NCBI GenBank assembly: GCA_030655535.1
Contig: JAURVK010000003.1
Coordinates: 1 to 35,831, forward strand
DNA length: 35,831 nucleotides
Direction of reading: 5' to 3'
Source: Methylobacter sp.
GTDB taxonomy: Bacteria > Pseudomonadota > Gammaproteobacteria > Methylococcales > Methylomonadaceae
Positions 25,179 through 33,647 of the stretch are shown here, in pieces (within the stretch, counting starts at the first letter, position 1; the number at the start of each line of letters is the position of its first letter). The translations under genes were made by a program, and so were the position numbers. The notes beneath the pieces are model-generated. The model saw only the letters and a list, made by a program, of their open reading frames with translations, was not told the origin of the DNA and made no database searches.

Positions 25179-27529
25179 TCTTTAATTCTCCAGCAATAAT
25201 GGATTTTTGGATTGCGGGCAAAATCTTCCGGTATTGTTGCCGCGCTGATGTCTTCTACGATGAAATCAGACAATGCCTGTTTGTCGATTTTAAAACGTCT
25301 GAAGTTGGTAGAAAAGTATAGGACACCTCCCGGCGACAGCAAGGAAATGGCGTTATTAATCAGTTGTACATGGTCGTTTTGTATGTCGAACACTTCGTCC
25401 ATCCGTTTCGAATTGGAAAAAGTCGGCGGATCAAGAAAAATCAAATCGTAGTGTCTGTTAGCCAGTTGGGCTTCAGTGTTTAGCCATTCCAGACAATCGG
25501 CCTGGATAAATTCATGCGCGCCTACAGGGATGTAGGCTAGGGGCGTGAGCTGGGAGCGGCAAGCTTCGCCTTCGTTAGCATTCAGCGCCAGGTTCTTTTT
25601 TGCCCAGTTGATATAGGTATTGGACATATCGACTGTCGTCGTCGATGCTGCGCCCCCCATTGCCGCATGAACTGTCGCGCTGCCGGTATAAGCAAACAGG
25701 TTTAAAAAGCTTTTACCTTTGGCCTGTTGCTGAATCATCATGCGTATAGGCCGGTGATCGAGGAATAATCCGGTATCCAGATAATCTTCAAAATTCACCA
25801 GTAACTTGCAGCCGCCTTCTTCAATAATGTGAAAACGCCCCTGATCGCCGTGTTTTTCGTATTGATCGGTACTTTTTTGCTTGCGGCGTATTTTCAGGAA
25901 CACCTGATCGCTATTGACGCCAAGTACCCGAGGTATTTCGGCCAATAGCCCCGCTAGTCGCTGATCGGCTTTGTGCTGATCGATGCTTTTTGGCGGTTCG
26001 TATTCCTGCACATTGATCCAGGTTTCAGAGCCTTGATAAATATCGACAGCGACCGCGTATTCCGGCAAATCGGCATCATAGACCCGATAACAAGTGATGT
26101 GATTTTGCTTAACCCATTTGGACAGTTTTTTCAGGTTCTTTTTGAGCCGGTTGGCGAACATCTCCGCCGCGACGGGCTCAGCGACATCTCTGTCGGCGAA
26201 ACTTACCTCTCCCGAAACACTGGCTTCCTTGTCGGTGCCGGTAGTCTCAAGTTGCGGAGTCGGTCGAATCTCGGTTGTTTGCGTAATTCGTTGTTCCTGC
26301 GCTTTGCTGATCTCGGTTGCTTGAGCAATGCGCTCTTTCTGGGTTCTGGCCTTAGGGATAAAGAAATTGCTTGGTTCAATATCCAGTCGTAACAGTTTGC
26401 ATTCGAGCGCGCCGTTAAACAGGGTAATCGGTTTTTGCGAGCGTATGCCTAAGCGAAAGCCCAGTTCCGGGTTGCTGATGATCATCGCGGCTTTCCAACC
26501 GGTAAAATGCGCCTTGAGCGATTCGCCGAATTTTTTGTATAACTCAGCCGTTTCCTGCTCGTCGCCCAAGCGTTCGCCATACGGAGGGTTACAGATCAAC
26601 AGGCCGGGGTTCCAGCTTTCGGCAGGTTCCGCGTCTTCAATATCGCGGCGCTCAACATGAATCTTATTTTGCAGACCGGCATTGGCTATATGTGCCAGAG
26701 CAGTGTTGACGGTATGGCGATTTTGATCGAAGCCTACAATAACCGGTAATTTTTCCAGGCCGATTTTTTTACGTTGTTCGGCTTCTGCGCGTAATTTTTT
26801 CCAGCATTGCGCATCGTGTTTTTTCCAGCCGGTAAAGCCGAAATAATCGCGTAACAAACCGGGTGCATAATCGGCGGCGATCATCGCGCCTTCCAACAGC
26901 AGCGTTCCGGAACCGCACATTGGGTCTATTAATGAACCCTGTTGCTTGGCGATTTGGGGCCAACCGCTACGCAATAACATCGCCGCCGCCAGATTTTCTT
27001 TCATCGGAGCTTTGATATTGACGTCCCGATAACCGCGGCGATGCAGGCTTTCGCCGGAAAGATCCAGGCTGAGCTGAGCGGTTTCGCCATTCAAATAAAC
27101 ATTGATGCGGATATTGGGCTGTTCGGTGTTAATGCTGGGCCGGGTTTGAAACTTCTCCCGCATCTGATCGACGATGGCATCTTTAACTTTTAAGGCGCCA
27201 AAGTGGGTGTTGTTAATCGCCTCCGAGTTTTTCGCGCTGAACGACACCGCAAAGCTGTCTTCAGGATTAATATGTTCAAACCAGTCGATTTTTTGTACGC
27301 CGTTATAAAGATCTTCCTGGGTTTTTACCTCGAATGAGCTGAGCACCAGTAGGATGCGATTTGCGGTTCTTGACCACAGGCAGGCACGATATGCGGTCTC
27401 CAGATCGCCCTGAAAAGCGACCCCGGCCAGAGTGGCCTTGATATGGGTTATGCCGAGTGCGCGGAGTTCATCGCTAAGGATGGTTTCCATCGCTTTGGGG
27501 GTGGTGGCAAATAGTTGGTAAGTGGGCAT
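25175..27529 (-). CDS. rlmL: Bifunctional 23S rRNA methyltransferase RlmKL
   Basis: A 784-residue protein that methylates 23S rRNA at G2445 (N2, RlmL half) and G2069 (N7, RlmK half). An N-terminal THUMP domain (about 45-155) precedes the first methyltransferase (SAM loop IDPMCGSGTLLLEGA, catalytic NPPYGERLG). The second methyltransferase is C-terminal (LNLFAYTGSATVHAAMGG, DPPTFSNSKRM). It is about 80 residues longer than E. coli RlmL. Two inserts explain this: a low-complexity linker of about 60 residues between the halves with a 14-residue tandem repeat (ERIAQATEI.. / QRITQTTEI..), and about 17 residues (654-670) encoded by the repeat at 25519-25569. The start at 27529 lacks a good ribosome site. 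Confidence 0.95.
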   Translation of the reverse strand: MPTYQLFATTPKAMETILSDELRALGITHIKATLAGVAFQGDLETAYRACLWSRTANRILLVLSSFEVKTQEDLYNGVQKIDWFEHINPEDSFAVSFSAKNSEAINNTHFGALKVKDAIVDQMREKFQTRPSINTEQPNIRINVYLNGETAQLSLDLSGESLHRRGYRDVNIKAPMKENLAAAMLLRSGWPQIAKQQGSLIDPMCGSGTLLLEGAMIAADYAPGLLRDYFGFTGWKKHDAQCWKKLRAEAEQRKKIGLEKLPVIVGFDQNRHTVNTALAHIANAGLQNKIHVERRDIEDAEPAESWNPGLLICNPPYGERLGDEQETAELYKKFGESLKAHFTGWKAAMIISNPELGFRLGIRSQKPITLFNGALECKLLRLDIEPSNFFIPKARTQKERIAQATEISKAQEQRITQTTEIRPTPQLETTGTDKEASVSGEVSFADRDVAEPVAAEMFANRLKKNLKKLSKWVKQNHITCYRVYDADLPEYAVAVDIYQGSETWINVQEYEPPKSIDQHKADQRLAGLLAEIPRVLGVNSDQVFLKIRRKQKSTDQYEKHGDQGRFHIIEEGGCKLLVNFEDYLDTGLFLDHRPIRMMIQQQAKGKSFLNLFAYTGSATVHAAMGGAASTTTVDMSNTYINWAKKNLALNANEGEACRSQLTPLAYIPVGAHEFIQADCLEWLNTEAQLANRHYDLIFLDPPTFSNSKRMDEVFDIQNDHVQLINNAISLLSPGGVLYFSTNFRRFKIDKQALSDFIVEDISAATIPEDFARNPKIHYCWRIKE
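25519..25569. repeat. 46-bp type REP unit inserted in rlmL
   Basis: This stretch matches the tandem unit at 5512-5603 at most positions, including the hairpin CCTACA-GGGA-TGTAGG and the motif GAGCGG..AAGCTT. On the coding strand it is read in frame as GEACRSQLTPLAYIPVG inside the RlmK domain, just before the conserved HEFIQADCLEW. Confidence 0.85.
26268..26351. repeat. 42-bp direct repeat in the rlmL linker
   Basis: ATCTCGGTTG at 26268 recurs at 26310, and the following bases are similar for the whole 42-base period. It encodes two imperfect 14-residue repeats in the linker between the two methyltransferase halves. Confidence 0.75.
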
Positions 27530-27884
27530 AAGAGAGTAAGGCGAAAGACAAAAGGCTAAGGGCGCAAGGTAATTACTTTGAATTTATATGTCCAAAGCCA
27601 GCTTTGGACTCCACACATTGGAGTTCAAAGCTGGCTTTGAAAATAGTTAGAACGGATGAGCAGGTATTATTGAGGCTAAATAGCTTAGGAACAGGCACGA
27701 AATAAAGTGAGCACGTTTCCAATAGCCGGAGTGCAGGCATCCCGTGCAAACGCAAGCAAAGCTTGCACTCCCGCTACAAACTTATGGCGCGAGTTGTTCA
27801 CGTTATTTCATGCTCATTCCTTAAAGACCATAAACGCAAAGCAACGGCTTTTTGCCCTTCGCCTTGCGCCTTTAGCCTGCTTTC
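27530..27884. other. Repeat-filled intergenic region, fkbp / rlmL
   Basis: This 355-base gap contains no gene. It holds GGCGAA/GGCTAA words at 27538-27570, a long inverted repeat at 27591-27641, a GGAGTGCA..TGCACTCC inverted repeat at about 27729-27773, and CCTTCGCCTTGCGCCTTTAGCC at about 27855-27876. The last is roughly complementary to the first, so the whole gap could fold back on itself. Confidence 0.6.
27591..27641. repeat. Palindromic element of the CAAAGC family
   Basis: TCCAAAGCCAGCTTTGGACTCC and GGAGTTCAAAGCTGGCTTTGAA are inverted copies separated by seven bases, with only two mismatches over 22. Each arm is itself a palindrome. The same element, interrupted by two 46-base units, is found at 5491-5650. 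Confidence 0.85.
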
Positions 27885-28367
27885 TTACTGAATCTTGATC
27901 AACTCAACATCAAAGATCAATGCGGCATTCGGACCGATTGCCCGGCCTGCGCCTTGCTCGCCATAAGCAAGTTCCGACGGAATATAAAAGCGGTATTTTG
28001 CGCCTTCTTTCATTAGTTGTACGCCTTCAGTCCAGCCTGCGATTACCCGGTTTAGCGGGAATGTGGCCGGTTCGCCTCGGTTGTAAGAGCTGTCAAACTC
28101 TTCACCATCAAGGGTTGTGCCTTTGTAATGTACCGTAACGTTATCGGTAGCTGAGGGCGAAGCAGCGCCTGTTCCAGCTGTTAATATTTCGTATTGCAAG
28201 CCGGTTGATGTCGTTATGATATTGGTTTTTTTAGCATTTTCTGCAAGAAAGGCGGTTCCTGCTGCTTTATTTTCTTCAGGGGTAGTGGCATTGGCCATTG
28301 AAAACATAGTAAATCCTATAAGAATGATGCTGACAATTAAAAGAACTTGAGTTTGAATTTTTCTCAC
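27885..28367 (-). CDS. FKBP-type peptidyl-prolyl isomerase, exported
   Basis: A 160-residue protein with a signal peptide ending SMANA (about residue 27), a short helical linker (TPEENKAAGTAFLAENAKK) and one FKBP domain from about 55 (VTVHYKGTTLDGEEFDSSYNRG, VIAGWTEGVQLMKEG, YIPSELAYGEQGAG). The linker and domain resemble the end of Mip/FkpA proteins. It likely speeds proline isomerisation during folding in the periplasm. The start is GTG at 28367 with AAGGATAA upstream. Confidence 0.92.
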   Translation of the reverse strand: MRKIQTQVLLIVSIILIGFTMFSMANATTPEENKAAGTAFLAENAKKTNIITTSTGLQYEILTAGTGAASPSATDNVTVHYKGTTLDGEEFDSSYNRGEPATFPLNRVIAGWTEGVQLMKEGAKYRFYIPSELAYGEQGAGRAIGPNAALIFDVELIKIQ

Positions 28368-28402
28368 GACTTATCCTTTTTATGAATGTTAAGAGCAATA
28401 GT

Positions 28403-29005
28403 TTACCAAAAAAACCAGCTTTCGCTTTCTAATTCCTTTTTGCAATCGCCTAATTGGCTTTGGAAGAGATTTGCCCGCCTAGCTACTTTGTTGGCAATTT
28501 GTACTAGGCCTGCTTTTTGTAAATAGCTTTTGCGATGATAACCGCCATGTCCTTCATGGTAGGCGAGGTATAAATTTTTGGCATCCAGTTTCGATATGCC
28601 TAATCGACTATGGCTGATGTCGCAATACCAGCCGATAAAATCAGCGGCATCGGCAAAGTCATCACGATCCGCTCCCCAGCTGCTGCCTGCCTTGCTCTGA
28701 TAATTATCCCAGGTTTCATCTTTGGCTTGGGCATAGCCATAGGCGCTGCTTGCTCTGGGCAGCGGAATAAACCCCAGCAACCAGGGGCGTGGCGGTTGTG
28801 CATCTGCGACAAAGCGTGATTCCTGATGCATGATCGCCATTTGAATGTGGATAGGTACCCCCCATCTCTCAAATGATTTTTTAGCGTCATCATACCAATC
28901 CTCTTTTTCTCTGAAAGTAGAGCATATATTGTCACTGTTTTTAGGCGGAAGTGCCGTGCAGGCCGCCAAAGACAATAACAAGAGCAGGAATAATGGCTTT
29001 CTCAT
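28403..29005 (-). CDS. SLT-like lytic transglycosylase lipoprotein
   Basis: A 200-residue lipoprotein: signal sequence with lipobox LAAC (Cys16), then a lysozyme-like domain with the catalytic-type motif AIMHQESRF (Glu62), SSAYGYAQAKDETW and NLYLAYHEGHGGY. Such enzymes cut the glycan strands of peptidoglycan. The domain is compact and diverged from classical Slt/Mlt proteins, so substrate activity is inferred. It follows FKBP in reverse order by 35 bases and may share its transcript. Confidence 0.85.
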   Translation of the reverse strand: MRKPLFLLLLLSLAACTALPPKNSDNICSTFREKEDWYDDAKKSFERWGVPIHIQMAIMHQESRFVADAQPPRPWLLGFIPLPRASSAYGYAQAKDETWDNYQSKAGSSWGADRDDFADAADFIGWYCDISHSRLGISKLDAKNLYLAYHEGHGGYHRKSYLQKAGLVQIANKVARRANLFQSQLGDCKKELESESWFFW

Positions 29006-29111
29006 GATGAAGAAGGTTATGTAAGAGTGAGATGATGCAGACGATCCTGTTCGACAAGCTCAGGACAGGAAAAATAATTGTAATAGAAAAGAAAAAAAAT
29101 AACACAGGCAC

Positions 29112-29117
29112 TATAAT
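29112..29117 (+). promoter_or_regulatory. Possible -10 element of the PilZ gene
   Basis: TATAAT lies 67 bases before the PilZ gene start, in an AT-rich stretch. No strong -35 box is at the right distance. Upstream, 29046-29070 has a short GATCCTGTTCGACAAGCTCAGGACAGG-type repeat whose CCTGT/ACAGG ends pair. Confidence 0.3.
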
Positions 29118-29184
29118 TGCGACTGGTAGCCTTGTGCAGTATTTGAGCAACAGCATAACACGGATAATCAGAGAGGAAAGTTAG

Positions 29185-29802
29185 ATGAGTTTAGATTTAA
29201 ACCGGCCTTATCGGAAAAACTTAATGTCGCATGGTTTGATTTATATGGGGGGAGAAGAGCGGGAAATCACCATTAAAAACCTTTCGTTAACCGGTGTGCT
29301 TGCAGAATTAAAGTCTGATCAGGCAAGCAGCGATGTCAAAGAGATTTTTAATATGCTGTCGGCATCGGCTACGATAGATTTATATCTTCCGGAAATGCGT
29401 TTAGCCGGCGAAGCCGAGGTGGTCAGGGTTGATATGTTCGATGATCATATATTGCTCGCACTGGAATTTAAAAGTGTTGTTTATGATGTCGATAGCCAGC
29501 TGTACAAGAGAAAAGTGTATAGAAAAAACATGACGACTCCGGGCAAAATCCTGTTAGAGGGTAAATATCGCGATTTTAATACCGTCAATGTTTCGGTGGA
29601 CGGGTTAATGATTAGCATTGCCGAATCCATAGCCGTCGAAGCGGGTGAGATAACCGAGTTTGAATTTGAGCAGATGGAATTTGAAGGTGAGATAAAAGTG
29701 ATGTGGGTTGAATGTATCGCCGATGGCAGAACATTGCTCGGGTTGGAATATATGCACATGGAAAAAACAGCTATTAAAGGGATACCTCGTTTTGCCCGCT
29801 AA
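29185..29802 (+). CDS. Tandem PilZ-domain protein
   Basis: A 205-residue soluble protein with two PilZ-like halves. The first starts RPYRKNL and has ITIKNLSLTGVLAEL (about 30-44). The second starts KRKVYRKNM near 109 and has FNTVNVSVDGLMISI near 130-144. PilZ domains bind cyclic di-GMP through an RxxxR and a D/NxSxxG motif. Here the motifs read NLSLTG and NVSVDG with arginine-rich starts, so binding by one or both is plausible. Targets may be motility, exopolysaccharide or pili. A strong ribosome site (AGAGGAAAG) precedes the ATG. The last 29 bases overlap the convergent hydrolase gene. Confidence 0.85.
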   Translation: MSLDLNRPYRKNLMSHGLIYMGGEEREITIKNLSLTGVLAELKSDQASSDVKEIFNMLSASATIDLYLPEMRLAGEAEVVRVDMFDDHILLALEFKSVVYDVDSQLYKRKVYRKNMTTPGKILLEGKYRDFNTVNVSVDGLMISIAESIAVEAGEITEFEFEQMEFEGEIKVMWVECIADGRTLLGLEYMHMEKTAIKGIPRFAR

Positions 29803-30577
29803 CAAACTGCATAACCTCTTGCCACCAGAGAAGCTCCTGATTCAGCGGCAGGGTGTTGTGGTTCGTATCCTTAAATACCCAGATTTTCTTTCGTTCGTGC
29901 AGTGACTCGAACAGCTTTAAGCTATATTTATTGGGGATAATTTCATCCGCTTCCGCGATCAGAATCGCCGTGTACCCCGAGTAATTTTGCAGATTTTCAA
30001 TATTGTCGAATTTATCGCGGATCAGCCATTTGGCCAGGAAAAACCAGTAATGGTGTTGGGCAACATCGGCCATGTTGCTAAACGGCATGCCCAGGACAAT
30101 GCCTTTAACCGAAATTTGCCCGCTCTGCACTATGCCGCCGACCACACCTCCGCCGATTGATTCGCCCCACAGAAAAACGGGTTCGCCAAAATCGTTTAAC
30201 GCCTGTTTTGCGGTTTGAATGCCGTCCGAAATCAACGCCGATTCCGATGGCGCGCCGTTTCTGGCGGCATAGCCCGGATATTCGGCCAGGATCACCCGGT
30301 AACCCTGTTTTTCTAATGCGTCCAGATAATAAGTCCGGTCGATTGCAGAACCCGCATTGCCGTGGAAAACGATAACCGTGCCCTTGCCGGTCGTATCGGG
30401 TGTTTTCGAGATCAATCCCCGGTAATCATCCGTTGACGGCCAGAGTTTCAGGTTGGCTTGGTCGGCCAGTTGCTGCTGATGTTCAATCGAATAGGTATCG
30501 GGGAAATAGATCATTTTTCGCTGGAATAGAAAAACGATCAGCAGGAGCAGTAAGTAGGTCAGCAGGATTGAAAGCAT
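29774..30577 (-). CDS. Membrane-anchored alpha/beta hydrolase
   Basis: A 267-residue protein with one N-terminal membrane segment followed by an alpha/beta hydrolase domain of the BEM46/YfhR type. It has the oxyanion-site motif VFHGNAGS, nucleophile elbow LWGESIGGG (Ser140), the acidic residue in LIAEADEIIP and the histidine in DTNHNTL. The substrate is unknown; ester or acyl-group hydrolysis is likely. The ATG at 30577 is used; a TTG at 30592 would add five residues. It overlaps the PilZ gene tail to tail by 29 bases and lies just after the toxin gene on the same strand. Confidence 0.85.
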   Translation of the reverse strand: MLSILLTYLLLLLIVFLFQRKMIYFPDTYSIEHQQQLADQANLKLWPSTDDYRGLISKTPDTTGKGTVIVFHGNAGSAIDRTYYLDALEKQGYRVILAEYPGYAARNGAPSESALISDGIQTAKQALNDFGEPVFLWGESIGGGVVGGIVQSGQISVKGIVLGMPFSNMADVAQHHYWFFLAKWLIRDKFDNIENLQNYSGYTAILIAEADEIIPNKYSLKLFESLHERKKIWVFKDTNHNTLPLNQELLWWQEVMQFVSGQNEVSL

Positions 30578-30595
30578 CGGTTTGATAGTCAAAGG

Positions 30596-30901
30596 TTAAA
30601 TGCCGTCTACTCTGTTTTTCAGTAGTTCGGAGCTTCTCTTACCGTGAAGCGCCGCAAGGATTATGATTTTTTCTTCTTTAACAGAATAGACGATTTTGTA
30701 TGGGAATCTTTTGATGATGTGTTTTCTGGTTCCTTTGTATTCAATCGGATGGAGTTCGGGATTTTTCTTGATGAAGTTGAGTCCCGCGTCAACTTGCAAG
30801 AGAAAGTCATATCCCAAGCCTATTCTGGTGTCCTCGTACCAAGAAAATATCTCCTTTAAATCATGTTCGGCCTCGGGGCTTACAATGACGGAAAATTTCA
30901 C
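30596..30901 (-). CDS. ParE/RelE-family toxin
   Basis: A 101-residue protein with the RelE/ParE fold pattern: N-terminal VKFSVIVSPEAEHDLKEI, the helix IFSWYEDTRIGLGYDFLLQV, and C-terminal strands RFPYKIVYSVKEEKIIILAALHGKR. It would poison DNA gyrase (ParE) or cut mRNA on ribosomes (RelE); the family cannot be decided by eye. The GTG start at 30901 overlaps the antitoxin stop (GTGA), the usual coupling in toxin-antitoxin operons. Confidence 0.88.
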   Translation of the reverse strand: MKFSVIVSPEAEHDLKEIFSWYEDTRIGLGYDFLLQVDAGLNFIKKNPELHPIEYKGTRKHIIKRFPYKIVYSVKEEKIIILAALHGKRSSELLKNRVDGI

Positions 30902-31119
30902 TGCTTGCTCGCGATTCTTTTGTAGACGTCTTCCCACGGGGAACCTGATTCAGGATTCTGGTGATACTTTTCCAGCCGTACATCAATTATGCTTTTCTCC
31001 TCGGCGGTCAGTTCGATAGAAGAGGCTTTTGCGGTTATCGTATCCCAGATGTCTTCGACCAATTGAATTCTTTCGGGTATTGATAATTCAAGCGTGTCTG
31101 TTGCGGTTATTTTACTCAT
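30898..31119 (-). CDS. Addiction-module antitoxin (Unstab_antitox type)
   Basis: A 73-residue acidic protein with the pattern LSIPERIQLVEDIWDTI, LTAEEKSIIDVRLEKYHQNPE and SPWEDVYKRI. This is the family of short antitoxins that partner ParE/RelE-like toxins. It is expected to bind and neutralise the toxin. A strong ribosome site (AAAGGAGT) precedes the ATG. Confidence 0.9.
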   Translation of the reverse strand: MSKITATDTLELSIPERIQLVEDIWDTITAKASSIELTAEEKSIIDVRLEKYHQNPESGSPWEDVYKRIASKQ

Positions 31120-31180
31120 GTTTTGATACTCCTTTGCCCATACAAAAAAATTTTATATCGCCACGTTTGTAAATTAAGCG

Positions 31181-31278
31181 TAGGGCGGTTTCGCGCTAGC
31201 AAACCGCCAATCAATGTACAACGCCGATGACAGTCTGTCGCAGTTGCGGTGGATTGCCTCGCGGCGAATCCACCCTAC
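31181..31278. repeat. Double hairpin repeat (GGCGGTTT and GGTGGATT stems)
   Basis: GGCGGTTT (31184-31191) pairs with AAACCGCC (31201-31208), and GGTGGATT (31248-31255) pairs with AATCCACC (31267-31274). The ends TAGGG and CCCTA also match, framing a compound element of about 98 bases. It lies between the antitoxin gene and ybiB on a stretch without genes. Confidence 0.8.
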
Positions 31279-31305
31279 AAATAATCCGCCTTACAGCTTT
31301 CAATG

Positions 31306-32331
31306 TTAAACCCCAGCGTATTTTTTCTTATCCCGCCCCAACCAAAAATCAGTCGCCAGCTGCTGAGCCTGTTCCTGCGTATCAGCCTTGCCCAACAACT
31401 TAAGCGCAATAGCAGCCGTGCCGATGATGGAGGCTTTTGCAAAATCATCTTCCACTTTTCCCTGCCAGATTAACGCCAGTTGCTCAGGCTCAAGCAGCTC
31501 GGGTTTGACGTGCCGGAGCCTAAATAAAGCGGGCCAGTTTTCGTCGGATAGTTCGCCGTTGTGTACGCTTTGCACCAGGCATTCCATATCGGGATTACGT
31601 TCGGTTTCGCCGCCTTCGCCTTTTAACACCGCCATATGCGACTGGTTTAAAAGAGCAGCGGCTTGCTGATGCACGGGACGGTAACCGGGATGGAAGATGC
31701 CCTGGATGCTGTGTTGCGCATTAAACGGGTTCAACAAGCGCACCAGCGTGTGTACCGGTGAGCGCAAACCCAGAATCGGGCGCAGTTCGATAATTTCATG
31801 CAACTTGGGGCAAAAATGCTCCAGCGATAAATAACTGAAATGCTGCTGTTCAAGCTGCTGTTTGGCATCCGCAATAGAGCTTGCGCATTTGATACCCAAA
31901 TAGCCCAGCATGTTTTCGGTGTATAGTCTGCCTGCGGTATGGCCGCTGGCGCCGTGCATAAAAACGGTAATGCCGTTTTCAGCCAGCAGCAAAGCCGACA
32001 GCAAAAACCAGGGCAGATGCCGACGTTTTCCGGCATAAGACGACCAGTCCAGATCGACTTTTACGGCATTGTCGGCAATATCGAATGATTCCCGAGCCGC
32101 TTGGGCGAAACCGGCCAATTCCTCAGGGGTTTCTTCCTTGACGCGCATCAGCATCAGGAATGCTCCCAGCTGAACCGGCAGCACCTGATCGGTCAGGATC
32201 ATGTGCATCGCGCGATAGGCTTCATCCTGGGTTAGCGGTCTTGAGCCTTTTTTGCCTTTACCCAGGATGCGGATGATTTCTGCGAACGGATGTTCCGGGT
32301 GCGGCGTTTGTTCGTGATGGGTAAATGTCAT
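31306..32331 (-). CDS. ybiB: YbiB, TrpD2-like DNA-binding glycosyltransferase family protein
   Basis: A 341-residue protein of the anthranilate phosphoribosyltransferase-like family. It has the N-terminal helical domain (LTQDEAYRAMHMILTDQVLPVQLGAFLMLMRVKEE) and the core segments MHGASGHTAGR, ELRPILGLRSPVHTLVRLLNPF and VLKGEGGETERNPD. The catalytic glycine-rich signature of true TrpD (GTGGD) is absent. E. coli YbiB binds nucleic acids and is induced by DNA damage; its exact job is unclear. No other trp genes are near. Its start overlaps the cyoE stop (ATGA). Confidence 0.9.
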   Translation of the reverse strand: MTFTHHEQTPHPEHPFAEIIRILGKGKKGSRPLTQDEAYRAMHMILTDQVLPVQLGAFLMLMRVKEETPEELAGFAQAARESFDIADNAVKVDLDWSSYAGKRRHLPWFLLSALLLAENGITVFMHGASGHTAGRLYTENMLGYLGIKCASSIADAKQQLEQQHFSYLSLEHFCPKLHEIIELRPILGLRSPVHTLVRLLNPFNAQHSIQGIFHPGYRPVHQQAAALLNQSHMAVLKGEGGETERNPDMECLVQSVHNGELSDENWPALFRLRHVKPELLEPEQLALIWQGKVEDDFAKASIIGTAAIALKLLGKADTQEQAQQLATDFWLGRDKKKYAGV

Positions 32332-33266
32332 ATTGCCAGGGATGGTATGTATGCCGCAAGACTGCCGGGAGCAGTCGCGGCGAAGGTAAATTTAAAATAA
32401 TGGTCGACTAACAAAGCAATAAACACGCCGGTCAGGTACATCAGCGAATAAAAGAAGGTTCGCATCGCGGTTTTGTCATCTTTCCGGCGCATCATCAAAA
32501 TGGCGAAATAAATAAAGCCGAGACCCAACGGCACCACCGCAAGCAAATAAATCAGGCCGCTCATGCCGGTCAGATAGGGCAGCAGGGTAACGATAAACAG
32601 CAGCAGGGAATACAGCAGAATATGCAGCCGGGTATATTCCACGCCGTGGGTGACCGGCAACATCGGGATGCCGACTTTGGCGAATTCTTTTCGTTTGGCG
32701 ATAGACAGCGGCCAAAAATGCGGCGGCGTCCAGGCGAAAATAATCAAAAACAACAGCAGCGCGTAAGGATGCACTTCCCCGGTCATCGCGCACCAGCCCA
32801 GCATCGGCGGCGTGGCTCCGAAAGCGCCGGCAATAACGATATTTTGCGGGGTCATTCTCTTTAGATAGACCGTATAGATAATCGCGTAACCCAGCGCCGA
32901 CAAAAAAGTCAGCAATGCGGTTAAGGCATTGACCATGAATATCAGCAATGCCATCGAGATAAGACCCAACGCCAACGCAAAAACGATGACATTGGTAGAG
33001 CTTAATTCGCCTTTGGGTAAAGGACGGTGTTTGTTGCGATCCATCAGCGCATCGGCTTCGCGGTCGATATAATGATTAATCGCGGCGGCGGAGGCGGCGG
33101 CCAGTGCAATTCCTAAGCTGCTGTAGATAAACAGGCCGATAGGCGGTATTCCGGGCACGGCTAGTAACATCCCCGCAATAGCCGTAAAAACGATCAGGGC
33201 AACCACTTTGGGTTTGCATAACTCAAGATAACTTTGCCAGGAAGGCCGGGGGGATTCGCTAGTCAT
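32328..33266 (-). CDS. cyoE: Protoheme IX farnesyltransferase (heme O synthase)
   Basis: A 312-residue inner-membrane prenyltransferase of the UbiA superfamily with about nine membrane spans. The polyprenyl-diphosphate site NHYIDREADALMDR (Asn64, Asp68, Asp72, Asp76) and the second motif region YTVYLKRMTPQNIVIAG are present. It attaches a farnesyl group to heme b, giving heme O for terminal oxidases. Here it is apart from the oxidase genes, and ybiB follows by a 4-base overlap. Confidence 0.96.
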   Translation of the reverse strand: MTSESPRPSWQSYLELCKPKVVALIVFTAIAGMLLAVPGIPPIGLFIYSSLGIALAAASAAAINHYIDREADALMDRNKHRPLPKGELSSTNVIVFALALGLISMALLIFMVNALTALLTFLSALGYAIIYTVYLKRMTPQNIVIAGAFGATPPMLGWCAMTGEVHPYALLLFLIIFAWTPPHFWPLSIAKRKEFAKVGIPMLPVTHGVEYTRLHILLYSLLLFIVTLLPYLTGMSGLIYLLAVVPLGLGFIYFAILMMRRKDDKTAMRTFFYSLMYLTGVFIALLVDHYFKFTFAATAPGSLAAYIPSLAI

Positions 33267-33647
33267 TATTTAATAGATTCCAACTTTTAGTTTAGGGTAC
33301 GGCTCCCATGGAAACCGTGGGAGTGACATTGTAGATGCTCTATTCAGCGCTACCGGAGCGGCGCATAGGAACGATAATCACTCATTGTAATAGAATACAG
33401 CGAACGATGGATTATTGAAATAGTCCAAATCGCCCCTCGTAATTGCAAGGCAAGCTTTGCAGCGCCAAAAATTACCAGTAAGTAGAGAGCCAAAAGTTTT
33501 TAACAAAGTGAAAAAACTGTTTACCGCGAAGGACGCGAAGATCACGAAGAAAAATAATTACCTTCGTGTTTTGCGTGCCTTCGCGGTGAATTCATCAATT
33601 TTCTATGCTGTGCGAGAAGAGCCGTATAGGCGGGTATTCTATAACTA
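33267..33647. other. Intergenic region upstream of cyoE with repeats
   Basis: This 381-base gap has a hairpin at 33303-33323 (CTCCCATGG-AAA-CCGTGGGAG) and a long inverted repeat at 33521-33590. An open frame at 33457-33657 only reads the repeat and was not accepted as a gene. Confidence 0.55.
33521..33590. repeat. CGCGAAGG-type imperfect hairpin repeat
   Basis: TTACCGCGAAGGACGCGAAG with the following TCACGAAG forms an imperfect inverted copy of CCTTCGTGTTTTGCGTGCC with TTCGCGGTGAA. Such elements are widespread in bacterial genomes and are often mistaken for genes. A partial copy may sit near 22920-22950. Confidence 0.75.

Noticed and set aside
30898-31119. Considered whether the toxin-antitoxin pair marks a mobile island
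   Set aside because: No integrase, transposase, tRNA or direct-repeat boundary surrounds it; a two-gene module alone does not show an island.
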